Source: Atherinomorus stipes (Eukaryota; Chordata; Actinopteri; Atheriniformes; Atherinidae). Taken from it: DNA of 64,000 nt. Position 1 is the first letter of the stretch, and the number at the start of each line of letters is the position of its first letter. The notes under the pieces were generated by a model. The model saw only the letters and a program-made list of their open reading frames with translations. It was not told where the DNA came from and ran no database searches. The position numbers were made by a program, and so were the translations under genes. This document shows positions 40,501-54,033 of the stretch, in pieces. The DNA is taken from positions 186,001 to 250,000 of the forward strand of contig JALJCO010007119.1 in NCBI GenBank assembly GCA_023101725.1, written 5' to 3'.

Positions 40501-43500
40501 CTGCAGGACTGCAGAGATGGCAGTTCTCCCATAGGGTCTGGCACAGCCCAGGCCTTTGTGTTGTACTGTTCGTTTAGCCACGTTGAAGAGGTGGTGGTGG
40601 TCTGCGCCTGTGTGTAGTGATGGGAAATATTTGAAAGTACACCCTAAAGCTTATGTGCACACGTAAGCTTATGGCAAAAGCTTGCAGATATGGTGTTATT
40701 GAAGGGTTTAGTCCTTGTGTACTCAGAAGAGCAGAGTGAGAATTTATTTTGAGTTGTCCACTTTATGTTGCATTGGAAACAGCACATCTTGCATTTCTGA
40801 ATCTACAGACTTATCTCTGGCAAGGACTGGTTTCTATTTCTACTGGGAATCAATTCTACAACCGTAAAGATGCAATCAAGTATGTTATTAAGATTTGCAC
40901 ACAGTTGTTTTGGGATGAAGGATGGGTAGTGAGATGCTTAAGAGGCCTTACTTGATCTGACTGAGGCCTCAGAAGAGCAAGAGTGAGGCGCTACTGTCCC
41001 TGGACTGCAGATAGAATGAGTCCCAGGAAGACCGAAAGCACCACTCAGGGGACTTTCAACCAAATTAAAAAACAATGATACACTAAGGGAGAAACTAATG
41101 CCAGTTTCCATCATCAAGACCCACATTCTTCACTGTTTTGCTTTCAACTTTTGTTTTTTTCTCTCTCACTCTCTGTGTTTCTGACTCTTTCTCTTCTCCC
41201 TCTGCACTGTTGTTTTCTAGTTTGTTTTCCATCCGTACTCCTCTGGCTGTCGCCGAGCGCTACAGCCACTTTCAAAGGCTCGGCTGTCACGCGCCGCCTT
41301 TGAGTCCCGTTTGAAATTTTAACGTACATGTTGTCAGGGTGCCGTCAGGAGTGATTGACAGGTCCGTCCCAGAGCAACACCGGGCTTGGCAGGCTGGCTG
41401 TCTTTTGTCAGAGGCAGCCGAGGAGAAGCAACAAAGGAAAGGAGCAGAGGAGGAAAAAACACACATAAATAAAACAAAACTGCTCTTACCCATTTCTCAA
41501 TAAAGACCAAATTAGATTAATCTTAAGGCAGAAAAAGGCAGGCAGGCAGTTGTGGAAAAAGACTTGAGATTTCTCTTGCTTTGTTCTCTGCCATTGATGG
41601 TGCACTGCTTAGACACCTTCTCAACAGGACACCAAAGGCAGCACAGCAAGAGTTGTATAAAGAGCCAGCTGTACATATTAATGTTCATTATCACCTTCCT
41701 TCAGTGCAGAGAAACTCCAAAGTGCAAAGCTTGACCTAAACTCACCTTTGTTTGAAAACGGAGATGTGATGTTTGTGGCCTTGTCAGCAGCAGCTGCTGT
41801 GCTTTAAATATAAAAACTGGTGACCGCTTGCACGGAAACATGAAAGTCTACTGTTTGTGGAATGTTGGCTCAAGTTTTCAGCATTTTAAAGGTGTGCTAC
41901 AAAATTAATTTGATGCTTTAAAATGAAAAAAAAAAAGAGAAAAAAAATCTATAAGAAGCTACTCAACTCAAGATTCATGACAGCTTCAGAAAAGTCTGTC
42001 TGGCAGAGCTGTCTTTCCAACCCCACGGTGCAATTCAGCCGCTCATAGACGGAGAGGAAAGTGACAACACAGACCTCCATTCTCCTCTTCTCTCCTATTT
42101 CCATCACCAGCACACAGTTTTCTGAAGAAAACATACACAGAACATCACTCTTTATGATATCATTGATGGATTTTTCATGAGATGTTTACACTTGTTGACT
42201 CAGGTAATTAAATAAATCTTGCAGGCTCTCTTAGTTGCAGATAACCTTATGCTAGTAATGTCCAGTTCCAGTCCCCACGGACAGCTGTTTTGCAGATTTT
42301 GGATGTCTCCCTGCGTCTACACATCTCATTCAAATTAATGGATCATTAACAGGCTTGTGTGAAACTTTAAAAGCAGGGCAATATATAAAACCTGCAGGAC
42401 AGCGGCCCTTGAGAGCAGAATTTGACATCCCTGGTTTCTGTGTTTTAAAAGATGTTTTTTCCTATTCGAAGATAAAAAATAAAAATTCTATATTTTCCTC
42501 TGTTTCTTTAGATAATCAAAGTAAATAGCAATATTCACTGAATCACCATCTGAGATTCACATCAGCTGCCAGCGTTGGGGATTCCAGTGTGGGCTCAAGA
42601 CCCCTAGGAGAAAGCACCTTCTCGGCTAAAGTGTTTTTGAGGAAGACATTGAATTTCTGCCAGCTCCAGCCTGATCTCTGACTTTCCTGTGCAACCAGCA
42701 TAAAGTTCAGAAGGACAAAAATAAAAAAAACTGAAGGTTCATGACCAAGTTGTGCATAAGTTTCTTTGAACGGTGCAACAAAGCTGTAATTATTGATTCA
42801 GCAATGCGCATAAAAACGAGGGCATTAACAAGTCTCACCACTTTGAAAATCAGGGACATCAACATCCCATCTCTCTTTTCATACAAGTGTAAAGGGAGTT
42901 GAACATCAGCCACAAGAGCTGAAACACCAAAATACAATTGTACATCCTGCATTGAGCAAACTGATTCTGTCAGTCATGAAATCTTTACAGGCCGTGTTGA
43001 AATGTAAACGTAAGACAGAAAAGTGAGGGATGCTGCAAGAAGACCTTGAAGCAATTTTAGATCTGAAAGTGATCATGCACTGAGGGAAAAGCTTGTTTTA
43101 ACACTGAAGGTTATTTAAAGTGAAATGACTTAATTTGAAGCTTCTGCTTCTTCGTGCACAGAAAGAGCCCTGTTCGCTACAGTATCTCCTGCAACCTGCC
43201 GAGAAAATAATCCTCCAGAATTAGTCGTTTTTACACTTCCATTTATTTCAGCCATCAACAACTATAGATGTGAATCAGAGAGAAAGTGTAAGCCCTGTAA
43301 AGAGCAAGGCTTTTTGCTTGTGTGGAGTACCGCACATGATGGGATGACTGACTTCCACTCACTTGCGTAAAGGTTAGACTTTTCCTTCTGCCGGTATCTT
43401 TTTAAAAGAAAACATGTCTGCTGTTTGATAACTGCTTGACATTTGACAGTCTTTTCAGACCAATCAGACAAGTTTTTTTTTTCTTTCTTTTTTTTTTTTT

Positions 43501-46117
43501 CATTTTTCATGTTAGCCGTCTGGAAGAGCAGCAACGAGGAAAAAACACACAGCATTGTCACTTTCCTCAAGCCTTTCAAAGGCAGTCTTTCGCCACAGCT
43601 ATCAACATCAGATACCGAGGGTGCTGTGCTGTTTTTTTTCTTTTATTTGTGTTTATTTCTCTCTCCTTTTTTTCTTTTTCTTTTTAGAGGAGGGGCTTTA
43701 GTACAGTCCACCGAGACTTCATCGCTACCATCAAAGTTGAACTTGAGAAAAATCACTTTCCAGTGTCAAAAAGTGTCAACCACCTAACCTCACTGCAGCA
43801 TCGCCACAATACATACCTTTCCTCTCCACTTCTCTGCAGCTCTCTGAATCATTTCTGCTGGTTGCGCCGAACTCGGTTTTGTTCTCTGTGGGGCATTGTC
43901 GCTATATCTTTCTTTATACTTTCAGAATGTGTTCTACTGTAAATTATCAACTGTATGTTATCTTGGAGGAAAAGCGAAGAGCTAGAGGGAGGCAACAAAG
44001 CCAGCAGTCTCTGTGGTTACATAATTCATGTCAGCCATATTCAAATAAAATTTATCACATTGTCAATCATCGGGAAGCAAACGAGTGTGTGGGTGTGCAT
44101 GTGTGTGTGCGTAAGAGCAGGGTGATAAATTAATAACGTCCTACCATGGGAGCATGTGAATGAGCATGTTTAGTCATTCTGTTTGACAACAGAAGGAAAC
44201 GGCCTATTCAGTGGGGTAGGAATCAAATTTCTCACTTTTCATAGATATTGTTCCCTCCTCCAAATGTTTAAAATATGGAGCTCTGGTAGGGAAGGGGCTC
44301 AAACACTACTCCACACTGAAGTAACTTTTTGTTTGGCCATAAACCAGGAGAACAGTCTCAAGGAGAAAAACAGTTTGTGGTCTGTATGTCTTTGGTTTAA
44401 AAAGGAGTCATTTATTGAGGCAAATACTGGTAGCGCCATATGCTTGTTAGCAATTATCTTTTACATTTTTCTTTGCCATTTCAAAGATAACTTGTTCTAA
44501 ATTTTGATCTGACAGAGCTGGGGTACAGGTTTCTATATAAGACAATAATTAAAAGGCAAGCAATTCAAATAAATCTGTGATCTGCCTAACAAAAACAATA
44601 CAATACCATGCCGTACCAGCCTGCCCACACCTGCTCTCCAGTAAGCTCTACCTCTGTATGATACATCTATAGAGGAAGCTCTCACTGAATTCATAGGTTT
44701 GAACATGTGAGGAGTGACTGAATGGATGATTAAAAAAAAAAAAAAGCCTGAGACGCAGACTTCTCTGCTGATTTCAGCTCTGAAGTCAGCCAGCCAGGTG
44801 TCAAGTGTTTGGGAGATATCGTTTGAAAAACTTGTGAGAGACAGAGAGAGGGAGTGACTGATTGAGACTTTTGAGCAGTTATGAGCGGGAACAATGTGCC
44901 ACAGATAAACAAGTCCTCACATCTCAAAACTGAAAGTCTAAAATGTTGAGTGTTTGAAAGTCTTTTTTAAACGAGACGAGCCTCCCTCTCATCGGCATGG
45001 GAAGCATGTGTTTTCGGCATGCGTATCGGCACACACAGCCTACCACCATATGCACCGTCTACCTACTCCATTCTGTCCTGCTTTGCTCTAATGCACCAAT
45101 AGAAACAGAGCTGTTCTCTAAACGGAGGTATGCCAAACAACTCATTCCCTTTTTTCTCTTTCGTTTCCTTTTGTGTAGGGCCAATCTGACCCCTGTCTTG
45201 CACCAGGTGTGCATTTCCTTGATCCAGCTCTCCTTCAACCCTCCCCTTCATATTTACACCCCTGCCGCCCGCAATGAATGATTCACTTGGAGAGGCTCCC
45301 TTCCTCCATCAGAAAGCTTTGCAACTATACACTATAGCCCAGCCTCTATTTCTCTGATCTCACAATGTTGTGTAACGCATGAAACACCCTTGCGTTCTCG
45401 TACTTGTTTCTTTTTTTTCCACGCTCCCTCTCTTGCTCTTTCTCTGAGTTACATTCAGTATTGACTGTTTATGCTTTTTAATGTTGTGGAGAGGGCCCGG
45501 GGCTTGCGGATGGGGGAAAAGCGCTCTTCTTGACACACTTACGCCCCCGTAGTGAACTCTAGCTCCCAGCACTCTAGCAAGTACACAGACCTTCTTCTTT
45601 TTCCTCTCCCTCCCTTCTCTGTCTCTTTCGCTCCCTGTTTTTTTCTACAACTGGGAGCTCTTCTGAACATCAGCACCCCATGTTGCTCCACTCCAAAGAT
45701 CACCTTATGGAAGATTAAGATGCTCAAATGCTCAAGCAAAATATTTACACAATAACCCCCTTGTTGCTTCAAAGCGGAGGCTGTGGAGTTGAGGGGAGTG
45801 ATCTCAGGGGTGTTAGAGGGCACCTGAGAGAGCAACAGTCACCTCTGAGCAGAGAAGGCCTCGGTCAAACCGTACAGACAACAAAAGTGATCTCTCCATC
45901 TTTAGGTCCTGAATGTGTCTCGCGTCTGTCAGCACACTTTCAGATCCCTTTTGACTCATACTCTCTTTCACACTCTTACTTTTGCCAATCGATGGGCTGA
46001 AATCTCTCTCGCCCAGTTGAGATGAAGGCTGACTTCCACAGATGATGTTTAATATGAACAAATAAACATTTGTGTGCTGGTACATTTACCAGATTTTTTT
46101 TGTCCTATATATACTGT

Positions 46118-46120
<3 letters not shown>
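34575..46120. other. Long non-coding stretch upstream of the crystallins
   Basis: I find no exon with both a plausible reading frame and splice sites. The ORFs are short, lack family resemblance and overlap low-complexity DNA. From about 36 to 46 kb the sequence is less AT-rich and has few recognisable repeats, as expected of regulatory or deep intronic DNA of a neighbour outside the window. Poly-A at 35481-35498 and poly-T/TC tracts around 43470-43500 and 43629-43685 are the only conspicuous simple repeats. Confidence 0.5.

Positions 46121-46174
<54 letters not shown>
46121..46174. repeat. (TA)n microsatellite
   Basis: About 26 TA units, just left of the dispersed repeat at 46225. Confidence 0.95.
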
Positions 46175-46177
<3 letters not shown>

Positions 46178-46224
46178 AGAATCTTTAATTTGTGTGCATT
46201 TTTTTTAAAGAAACTATAGAGCTT

Positions 46225-46400
46225 GCACTTTTATTTAATTTTTATTTTACCTTTATTTTACCAGGAAAAGTCCCATTGAGATTAAAAATCTCTTTTCCAA
46301 TGAGTCCTGGCCAAGAGGCAGCAATCACAAGTTACATGACATTATTACAAGACAAGATATACATTACAAGATATACACTAAAAATAATTTAAAACAGTTA
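46225..46400 (+). repeat. Dispersed teleost repeat (ACCAGGAAAAGTCCCATTGA type)
   Basis: The stretch begins with a T-rich TTTATTTTACC segment. It continues ACCAGGAAAAGTCCCATTGA, AAAATCTCTTTTCC and GTCCTGGCCAAGAGGCAGCA, wording I recognise from interspersed repeats common in fish genomes. It ends in an A-rich tail with a short internal duplication (ACAAGATATACA twice near 46350-46380). Class not determined. Confidence 0.6.
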
Positions 46401-49020
46401 CATGTAAGAAAGAAGACAATGCTAGACCAAGCAGCTGTACTCAGTTGGAAGTGTTGGTTAGTCATGAATAGATCTCCTTCTCCACAGTTAGGTGATTTAC
46501 AGGATCTTAGTTCAGTGTGGACTCACTAAAAGGCCAGTTTCTCGTCTCTGTGTTGGTGCTGATACTCTTGCTGGCCATTTTCAGAGACATCAGTGGTTGC
46601 GCAGGAAGCCCATGTATTGTCGCTGGATTTTCTTGTATGTGTGAGTGCTTTGATATTATATGATTGACTCCTCACTGGCATTTTCAAGGAAAACAAAAGG
46701 AAACTTCAAGTCCCGCTCATCTTTCAAGTCTTGTTCATCTGCTTAAAGAGCATTTCATGGTCAAGAATTTCATTCAGTTGCCTCTTGTTCTAGAGGCAGC
46801 CACTAATAGAGTCGGTTTGAAGACTGTTTGGAGTGTGTTTAATGAACACTCGTACACAGTCAGATCCATCAGTGCCGGTTCTTTGGCGCTGACAACCAGA
46901 TCCTGTAAAGTCGATGTTTGGAGATAATGCTACAAATTAAACAAGCACATAAGTCCCGTCGTGCCCACAAGGGAATATACGTTACAGTTCACAAAACAAT
47001 GAAATACAGCTCCATCCAAACATGTGACCAGATAGACAGCTATGATAAGAAACACTAAATGGGACTGTAATGTGAAAAAAGCCAGGGTCTGTTTCTGCTG
47101 CTTAATCACAGAGCCTGGTGACAGACCAAAGAGGATGCTTTCACCATTCAGACAAAGGAGGACAGAGGCTGGAGGAGGTGGAGGAGGTGCACCCCCCTTT
47201 TTTCAACCAGAGGAAGACATCATTATGAGTAAATGACATGAGGCGGTTGGTTCTGTTCCACTCTTGGCCCCCCAAGGACTCTTTTGCCCCACTGTGTTGC
47301 CTGTTCCCATCCTGCTTTGCTGCTGGCCACAGGCCCTCAGAAGCCCAGGCTCAGGCTGCAACTCAAAGAGATGGACGCTCGCACATTATTGATTGGACAC
47401 TCGATAAAAGGTCATAGGGGCCCTCCTCTGCTTTGGGGTCCAGCTCTGTGTGTAATCTCCTCTCCATGCAGACACACACATGAAACCACACACACAGCAC
47501 TGTCCCCTGCATCAGCCACCTGGGGGATAAGCAAAGCTTGCAAACAAGCTAATCATTCCTTCCTTTTTCTTTCTCACACAAACAAACACACATACACACA
47601 CACAACTGCTCCTGAGTGGCTGACAAATGTCAGAATGGCTTGTATGGGATTTTTAAGAAAATTATTTATTAATTGAACTGGTTAATTAGGTCCCTGAGGC
47701 TTGCACGCTAATTGAGAGCCACAGAGCTGGCGAGGCAAGAAAGCCAAAACAAAAGCGATGGCTCCGACAAATAGACAAGCGCTTGAGAACTGCTAACTCT
47801 CACACTCAACACACACACACACACACATCTACACATAAACAGTCACCCATAAATTAACGAAAAAATAAACAAACAACTGTTTACATTTTTTTTCTTCTAG
47901 GGTTTCCCCTTTTCTCCGCATAATTCTGTGACCTGCCAAATGTTCTACTCTTCTTGATGTTCCAGCGACGGAGAGAGACACGCAGCCACTGAAATCTGCC
48001 ACATTGCACAAAGCATCTGTCTCCACACAGCACCCTGCATTCATTAAGTTTGTACCAATTAGCAGCAATAGCTCATAGCACAAACATCCATTTGTGCCTC
48101 CCACTTTGAAAAATCTTCCTAAAGTGAGTGTGTCCCTCAGTATGCCCTTGTGTCACCCAACTTTATCTTCACAAAGTCTCTTTTTCTTGCATAATTAGAG
48201 AAGAAATCCATTTCTTCTCCTATCTTCTCTCAGGCTCTGTCTTTGTCCCTTTTTACTTCGCTCTCGAGTGCACCTTGAGAGCGAGAGTGCTTTTGTCAAG
48301 AAATCACACCAAGGTTGTCTGAAAGACTTATGAGGAGGAGTCATAGGCGGAGGTTGGTTCGGGGACCAGAACATAGAGAAAGGCGCGTTGACACCTCGAC
48401 AGTTACACCTGTTTCAACAATTATCCTGCTCTCTGATAAAAGCTGAACTCCTTGGATTGGCGCTCCGCAGAGTTAACTGAAAGTTTGCATCTGAGGCAAA
48501 GTCATGTGTATTCTAACTTCTAAGTCCCAGTTTCAGCGCATTTGAGGGTTGTAATACTGTGGAGGAAAGAAAGACAACTAACGGATGTTGAACAATATAA
48601 ATAGATCTATAAATCTTTTTGTATTTTAATTTAAAGTGCAACATAGGAACATAGGAACATCACAGTTCTGAGCTGTTGAGCAGACTTAAAAGGCCTTTGG
48701 CACTTAATTGGTAACCTCATTACGGTTTCCTAAATGTCAAGTGATTAAGTGATTCCTGGTAAACACTGGTGTTGACAGTGAAAATCTGGGTCTAAAGATG
48801 TTTTATAGGGCATACATGGGAAGTTATTACCACAACTAGTAGACTGAAGTTTGCACATATCTTTCCATTGCGCTGTAAATTTTCAGTTGCTTACATGAAG
48901 CAGATTCACCAGCAAAGTACAGTATTATTTATAGTTTAAATAACTGAGAAGCTGTATAACAGGGCATGTTTGAATTCATCCCCATTAATTAAGAAAATAC
49001 CAATAACACTTTATTTGTAG
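46401..49020. other. Non-coding DNA
   Basis: No supported gene. The stretch includes CA-rich segments around 47470-47600 and 47806-47826. Around 47690-47715 there is an ATTAGG/CTAATTGAG pair of homeodomain-type cores that could belong to an enhancer; this is only a motif-level observation. Confidence 0.4.
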
Positions 49021-49146
49021 AATGGACAGACTGGCGACCTGTCCAGGGTGTACCCCGTCTCTCGCCTGATAATAGCTGGGATAGGCTCCAGCAACCCCCG
49101 CGACCCCGAACTGGATAAGCGGTACAGAAAATGACTGACTGACTGA
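49021..49146 (+). mobile_element. 5'-truncated copy of the SINE at 23.4 kb
   Basis: It shares GACAGACTGGCGACCTGTCC, CAGGGTGTACCC, CTGGGATAGGCTCCAGCAAC and GAACTGGATAAGC with the 3' half of the element at 23385-23894. It lacks the tRNA-like head and the (TTTC)n array. The tail is a GACT repeat (TGACTGACTGACTGAA) instead of GAAT. Loss of the 5' end is typical of target-primed reverse transcription. Confidence 0.85.
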
Positions 49147-49184
49147 ATTTAATTTAAATCAGAAATACTTATGTTGTTATTACT

Positions 49185-49449
49185 GTACTAATGGTAAATG
49201 GACTATACTTATATAGCGCATTTCCAGTCGTACTGACCACTCAAAGCGCTTTACACTACGTCACATTCACCCAGTCACACACACAATCATACACACATTC
49301 ATAACCCGATAGGGACATCGGGAGGCAACTTGGGGTTCAGTGTCTTGCCTAAGGACACTTCGGCATGTGGTCTGGGGAAGCCTGGAGTCGATCCCCCGAC
49401 CCTCCGGTCGAAGGACGACTGCTCGCCCAGCTGCCCCAGGTACTAATGG
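49185..49449 (+). mobile_element. Short dispersed element with 10-bp target-site duplication
   Basis: The body (about 49195-49439) runs from TAAATGGACTATACTTATAT through AGCGCTTTACACTACG, TGTCTTGCCTAAGGACACTT and GTCGAAGGACGACTGCTC to CAGCTGCCCCAG. It lies between two copies of GTACTAATGG (49185-49194 and 49440-49449). I recognise the wording from a widespread fish interspersed repeat. The duplication length is compatible with retroposition; no coding capacity. Confidence 0.8.
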
Positions 49450-50401
49450 TACTAGTGTCGTGGCGTAACACTTTCGCCATCTAATCAGAAGTGCTGTTCA
49501 TTTGGAATATGATAAGAGAAGTTAATGATGTCTTTATAAGTCAGAGTACAGACCTTTTCAGTACAGCTGGTTCAGCCGCATGGTGTTTTAGGACAGGCAG
49601 TCAGTGGGCCACCTTGCTATCTCAGCTCAAGCTAGAGAGCCGGAGGAGGCAGCAAAATAATCACAGGAGCGTCGCTGAAGGTTACACGTTTATTACAAGA
49701 TAAATTTAGTTATAAATGGTGATGAACTGTGTAATCAGACTCCGCTTTGTGTCCGGCAGTCTAATTTATCAGCCAATTTTCTGCCACGTCGCCTTAAACT
49801 GTATGTAGAACACCCTAATCTACTCTCGTGTCCTTGCCACGTAGTCTTAAATAGTCAGTAAACCACCACACTAGTTCAACTCATTTCAGTTCAGTTCAAT
49901 TCAATTCAGTTCAATTCAAAGTACTTCAGTTGTTCCTATTTAAAGAAAACAAAAGCTATGTGTAACAACGTGAATTACAATGATGAAAAAGGAAACAAAA
50001 CAGTTTAAAACAGCTGGAAAAATTCTTAAGCAACCTGACATATAAGAATTTCCTTTGAGAAGATATAATGATGAAACTGTGTTGTAGAATAATATAAATA
50101 ATATACAGTTCATAACAATATACATAATATGCTGGTTAATCATATCACCTAAAATATAATTTGATTAACCAGCATATTGCAGTGGAGAGCTTAAAAAAAC
50201 TTATAAGCACATTAGATTTTTTTTTTTTTTTAAGTTTAAAATAAACAACTATACTTGTATGACAAGTTATTAACCTGTGAAAAAAAAGTTAGAACAAGAC
50301 CTTTTAAATGAAGCCACTTCCAGGTTGCCCAAAAGTTGTAGTTCTCTCTTCATCCACTTGGGGCTGGCTGCATAACAGAGCAAATCCTCAAAGACTCCCA
50401 T
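49450..50401. other. Non-coding DNA between repeats
   Basis: No supported gene. A tandem of CAGTTCAATT-type units occupies about 49876-49920. Confidence 0.45.
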
Positions 50402-50405
50402 GTTA

Positions 50406-51860
50406 AGGGTGCCATGACATCAAATTTTGGGGGATATGATATGATCTGTTGTGCACTGATGAGGCCATGTGAATGTCCAGAGTGAGTATCAAAGTCCCTG
50501 TTCATAGTCAGTCAGCTTTGTCTCTCTGCTCAGAAACGGTTGAATCAGACAGCATCCTATCATTCTACGTAATTCAATTGCTCCAATACGAGCACACTAT
50601 CAAGTAAACAGCCTCCCCCCTCCTCTCTATTAACGGTCTATGCACCGTTCGCTTCGCTCTCGCTCCCCCTCCCTATCTGATTCATCTGCGTGTGTGTAGT
50701 TGAGTAGTTTCTTCTGTGCAGTCAGGTCTGGGTTTTCAAACAAATGGATTTAAAAGAAAACTTGTGCAGTAACACTGAGGGAGGCGACCACAACCTTGTC
50801 ATTACCTGTAAGTATATTTATTTTCTAAATGCTGTCTTGTCTGATAAACATAGCTCACTGTCTGAAGTACCCATGTTGCTAACAGTTAGCTTTTAGCAAA
50901 CTGACCTAGTTTCTCTAAATAAGGTCATAGCCAAATAAAATGTAGCCAATCAAAATGAAGTCAACTTGGTCTTCGGGTAAAGCTGCATATCATAACCGGA
51001 CCCAACTGTTTTGCTGAGGAAGTGAGGTCTGGCGTTTCAAAACAATACTCCGCTGTAAAGAATGCTGTTTTTTTCTTTGGAGTATTTACATATACAGTAA
51101 TGCCAACAACATAAACTAGTTTTTACTGCAATGTCATCACTCCATTAAAGAGGCCAGCTTCACAGCAGCAATATACGTGTTTATAGCCTGGTTCACAAAA
51201 TCATTTAGGTTTACAGCAATAGGTCAAGTTTACCTTCATGGCAGCTGGGATGGGGGGTTACATTTTTTTGTAGCTCATCTGTTTAGATGTTATTTCATCT
51301 TGAAATTCCAGATAATCAGGGGCATGTCCTTTAGATTGACAGGCGGCAGACTGCGTGCTGGTTTTAGCCATGGAGGCTAATAGTTAGCTCTCTGCTTGTT
51401 CCCAGGAAGGCCTCAGCCTGTAGCAGAGTTGCACAACAGCGTTTTTTAGTTGGTTAACAGCAAGTCTGATGGTGCCCTTTCCTCTAAACTGCCTATTTTC
51501 GTCCGTTCCTGTTCACCTCAGATTAGCTCAGTTGGCATTTAGCTTGGCAGCTTGGAGCGGCCCTGTCTTTGACCATTTTAGTATTTTCCGTAAGTTAGGA
51601 CAAACGTGACACGGCAAGATGGTGAGAGTGGGAAACACCTAACTGGCTTCACTTTCAGCTCTTCAGATGTAACCAGATACTACTATTTGTTTTGGGTATT
51701 TTTTTTACAGTGTTTGGGCTACATTCTGGACAAGTCAACGGTCTATCAGAGACATAAGACAGAGAAACAGGCCCTCTCATATGCTCACACTAACTTATTT
51801 TGAATTACAGATCAACCTAATGTGCATGTTTTTGAAGGCCAGAGCACTGAGCGAAAGCAA
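50406..51860 (+). mobile_element. Candidate TTAA-type element, left end only, with a first-exon-like ORF
   Basis: The left border reads TTAAGGGTGCCATGACATC, similar in layout to the TTAAAGG termini of the element at 56369-57385. A pyrimidine-rich segment with several CpGs at 50610-50670 is followed by an ATG (about 50743) opening a 21-codon frame, MDLKENLCSNTEGGDHNLVI then T, that runs straight into a strong donor (ACCT/GTAAGTAT). No matching right end was found, so the right limit given here is a guess. Confidence 0.3.
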
Positions 51861-52740
51861 CATAAATTTAATGTCTGAAGACAGTCTGACACTAGAATGT
51901 AAAACATTTAAGCTGATCCATATTGTGAAACACAGATGACTACATCTTCACACTTTCTGGGCTCCAAAATCATTGCAGTTCTATATATATGCTTTTAAAT
52001 GGTAAAATAACTATGATTTCAACAGCATAATTATATAATGTGATTTTCAAGAGCTCAAAAAATTGTGAAATGGCTGCATTTTGCATTGCACTTAAGTGTC
52101 ACAAAACAATGCATTACTACAACATGTTTAAAATTGGTTCTAAGGAGTTCGAATTCAATCACTATTGTTATAAGATTTTTTCAACTTTGCTGTTTGTTGC
52201 AATCAGTTAAGGCTGAGGCATTAAAGACACATGTAATAACAAAATTATAATTAGGACCAGGGATTAAAAAAAAGAAAAAAGTTTGACTTAAATGTTGGTA
52301 AATGTCAAGGGTGTAACAATAGATCTATCGATCTATATCGATACATAGAATGTATAAATCGATCCAAAATCCCCAAAATCGGCCAAAAATCTATATCAAA
52401 CCCACCTTTATTATAAAACAGCTTCACTTTGAAGTTCCTCTGACACAACATTTTCACTACAAAATACATGTTTATAGTTGTGCAGTGGAAAGATGTGCCA
52501 CAGGGAGATTGTACTACATGCACTTTCAAGTAATTACAAGCTTACAGTTATGTTAAAAAACATAACCTTGTTTATTACTTGTAATATTGTCTCATATAAT
52601 TTCAAATCAATCGGTGGATCCTAAATCAAATTGAACTAAAGTATAGTGACTGAGATAGACAATACTGACAAATATCAACAAACATCAGTTGCTATCCACT
52701 GTATTGATCTAATAACGTATCACAATCAAACCAGTGCTTA

Positions 52741-54033
52741 ATAGATGGGTTTCCGAGCAACATCACAGATAGGATGCGCGTGCAACCAGGGGGCAAGAAA
52801 AGACAGGAAAAGCATTATTGAACTATGAGAAGACGTGCGTTTACATGCAAGACTTGACTTTTAATGCAGATGCGGTCAAGATATGATGTGAACGTGTCGG
52901 GGAAATGTAGTGTTTGAGTCCTGGTATTTGTTCGGTTGCAAAAATCTAAACGTTAATGCATGTAAACAGTTGAAAATGGTGATAATAGGTAAGTAGGAGT
53001 GACTGTCTTCAGAAAACCCTCTCAGATGACTTACGCTGGTTTAGACTAGAGTACATGATTTATTCAGTCTTTCACCATGGTCACCATGTCAGATTAAATC
53101 ACTGTGGTGGCAGAAATTATTCCCGTGTTGTAGTCAGGAGACTGGTACTGTAACAATACCAGTATCACGGCTGCAACCAGTCATTTATCAGTTCACAGCT
53201 CATGGGTGCATCACACTGTAAGCTGTAAACACTAGCTGTGACAGCCGTCCTCTGCTCAGACAGGAAAAATAAAAATAAGAAAAAACTAATTGTGTACCTA
53301 CAAACATTCACGCTGCACAACAGCGCATCCTGGAGATTTAAGATGAAGTGCCCTGGTCGTAACTCAGATGGCGTTTGAGTTTATACCATTAGCCTTGTTA
53401 GCAGTTAGCTAATTTGTCTACTGTCTACCAGGATTTCATACACAAAAAAGCAGAACGTTACACAAGCAGCGAGACTCACCGACAGCAATGCAGGTGAGTC
53501 CCTAAGAGTTGGAATCATCTCCTTTCCAAACGTAGTGATGATGTCGTCCTTTCCTGGTTTAATCCCAAACTAGTTAAAGTTGCTCCTGTATGGAGGAGGT
53601 GAAGACGACACCGGAGCAGAACCTGCTGTAGACAGCAGACTGTGGTGGTCTGTTTTGATTTTAACAAAGTCTAAACGAAAGTTTAAACCGCTTTCTAACT
53701 CAAGTTTTTCAAGCAAATTTCAATTGAAGTCCAACACTAATAACATCCATGTTTTAACAAGAAAAATGCTGTTTCCGGCTGATGACGCCCTTGCCAAGTT
53801 AATGTAAAGGTAATAGAAACACAAACACGCTGCATTGGTATTTTTTTCATCAAAATACAGATTTATACAATATAATTTAAAACACAACAATCTCTGTTTG
53901 TTTCGTCAGGTTACTTTACATTTATATGAATGATATGAGTGCGTGCTTGGCTGTGGACTACAGTCCAAATCACAGGCTTTTTGCCCCCTGGTTGCGCGCG
54001 CAACTACCAATATTTGTAGGGAAACCCATCTAT
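52741..54033. mobile_element. 1.29-kb inverted-repeat element without recognisable transposase
   Basis: The ends are inverted copies: ATAGATGGGTTTCC at 52741 and GGAAACCCATCTAT region at 54020-54033. Inside them is a second matching block, GCAACCAGGGGGCAA, also inverted (52782-52796 and complement of 53983-53997). TA is present at both borders if the element is taken to start at GATGGG. The interior is unique-looking and holds only short ORFs (for example 53580-53807, 75 residues, unrecognised). Most likely a non-autonomous DNA transposon. Confidence 0.7.

Noticed and set aside
43436..43787. Phe-rich ORFs that look like membrane proteins
   Set aside because: The hydrophobicity comes from T-rich low-complexity tracts.
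47284..47676. 130-residue ORF
   Set aside because: It crosses CA-rich repeats, has no recognisable domain and no supporting splice sites.
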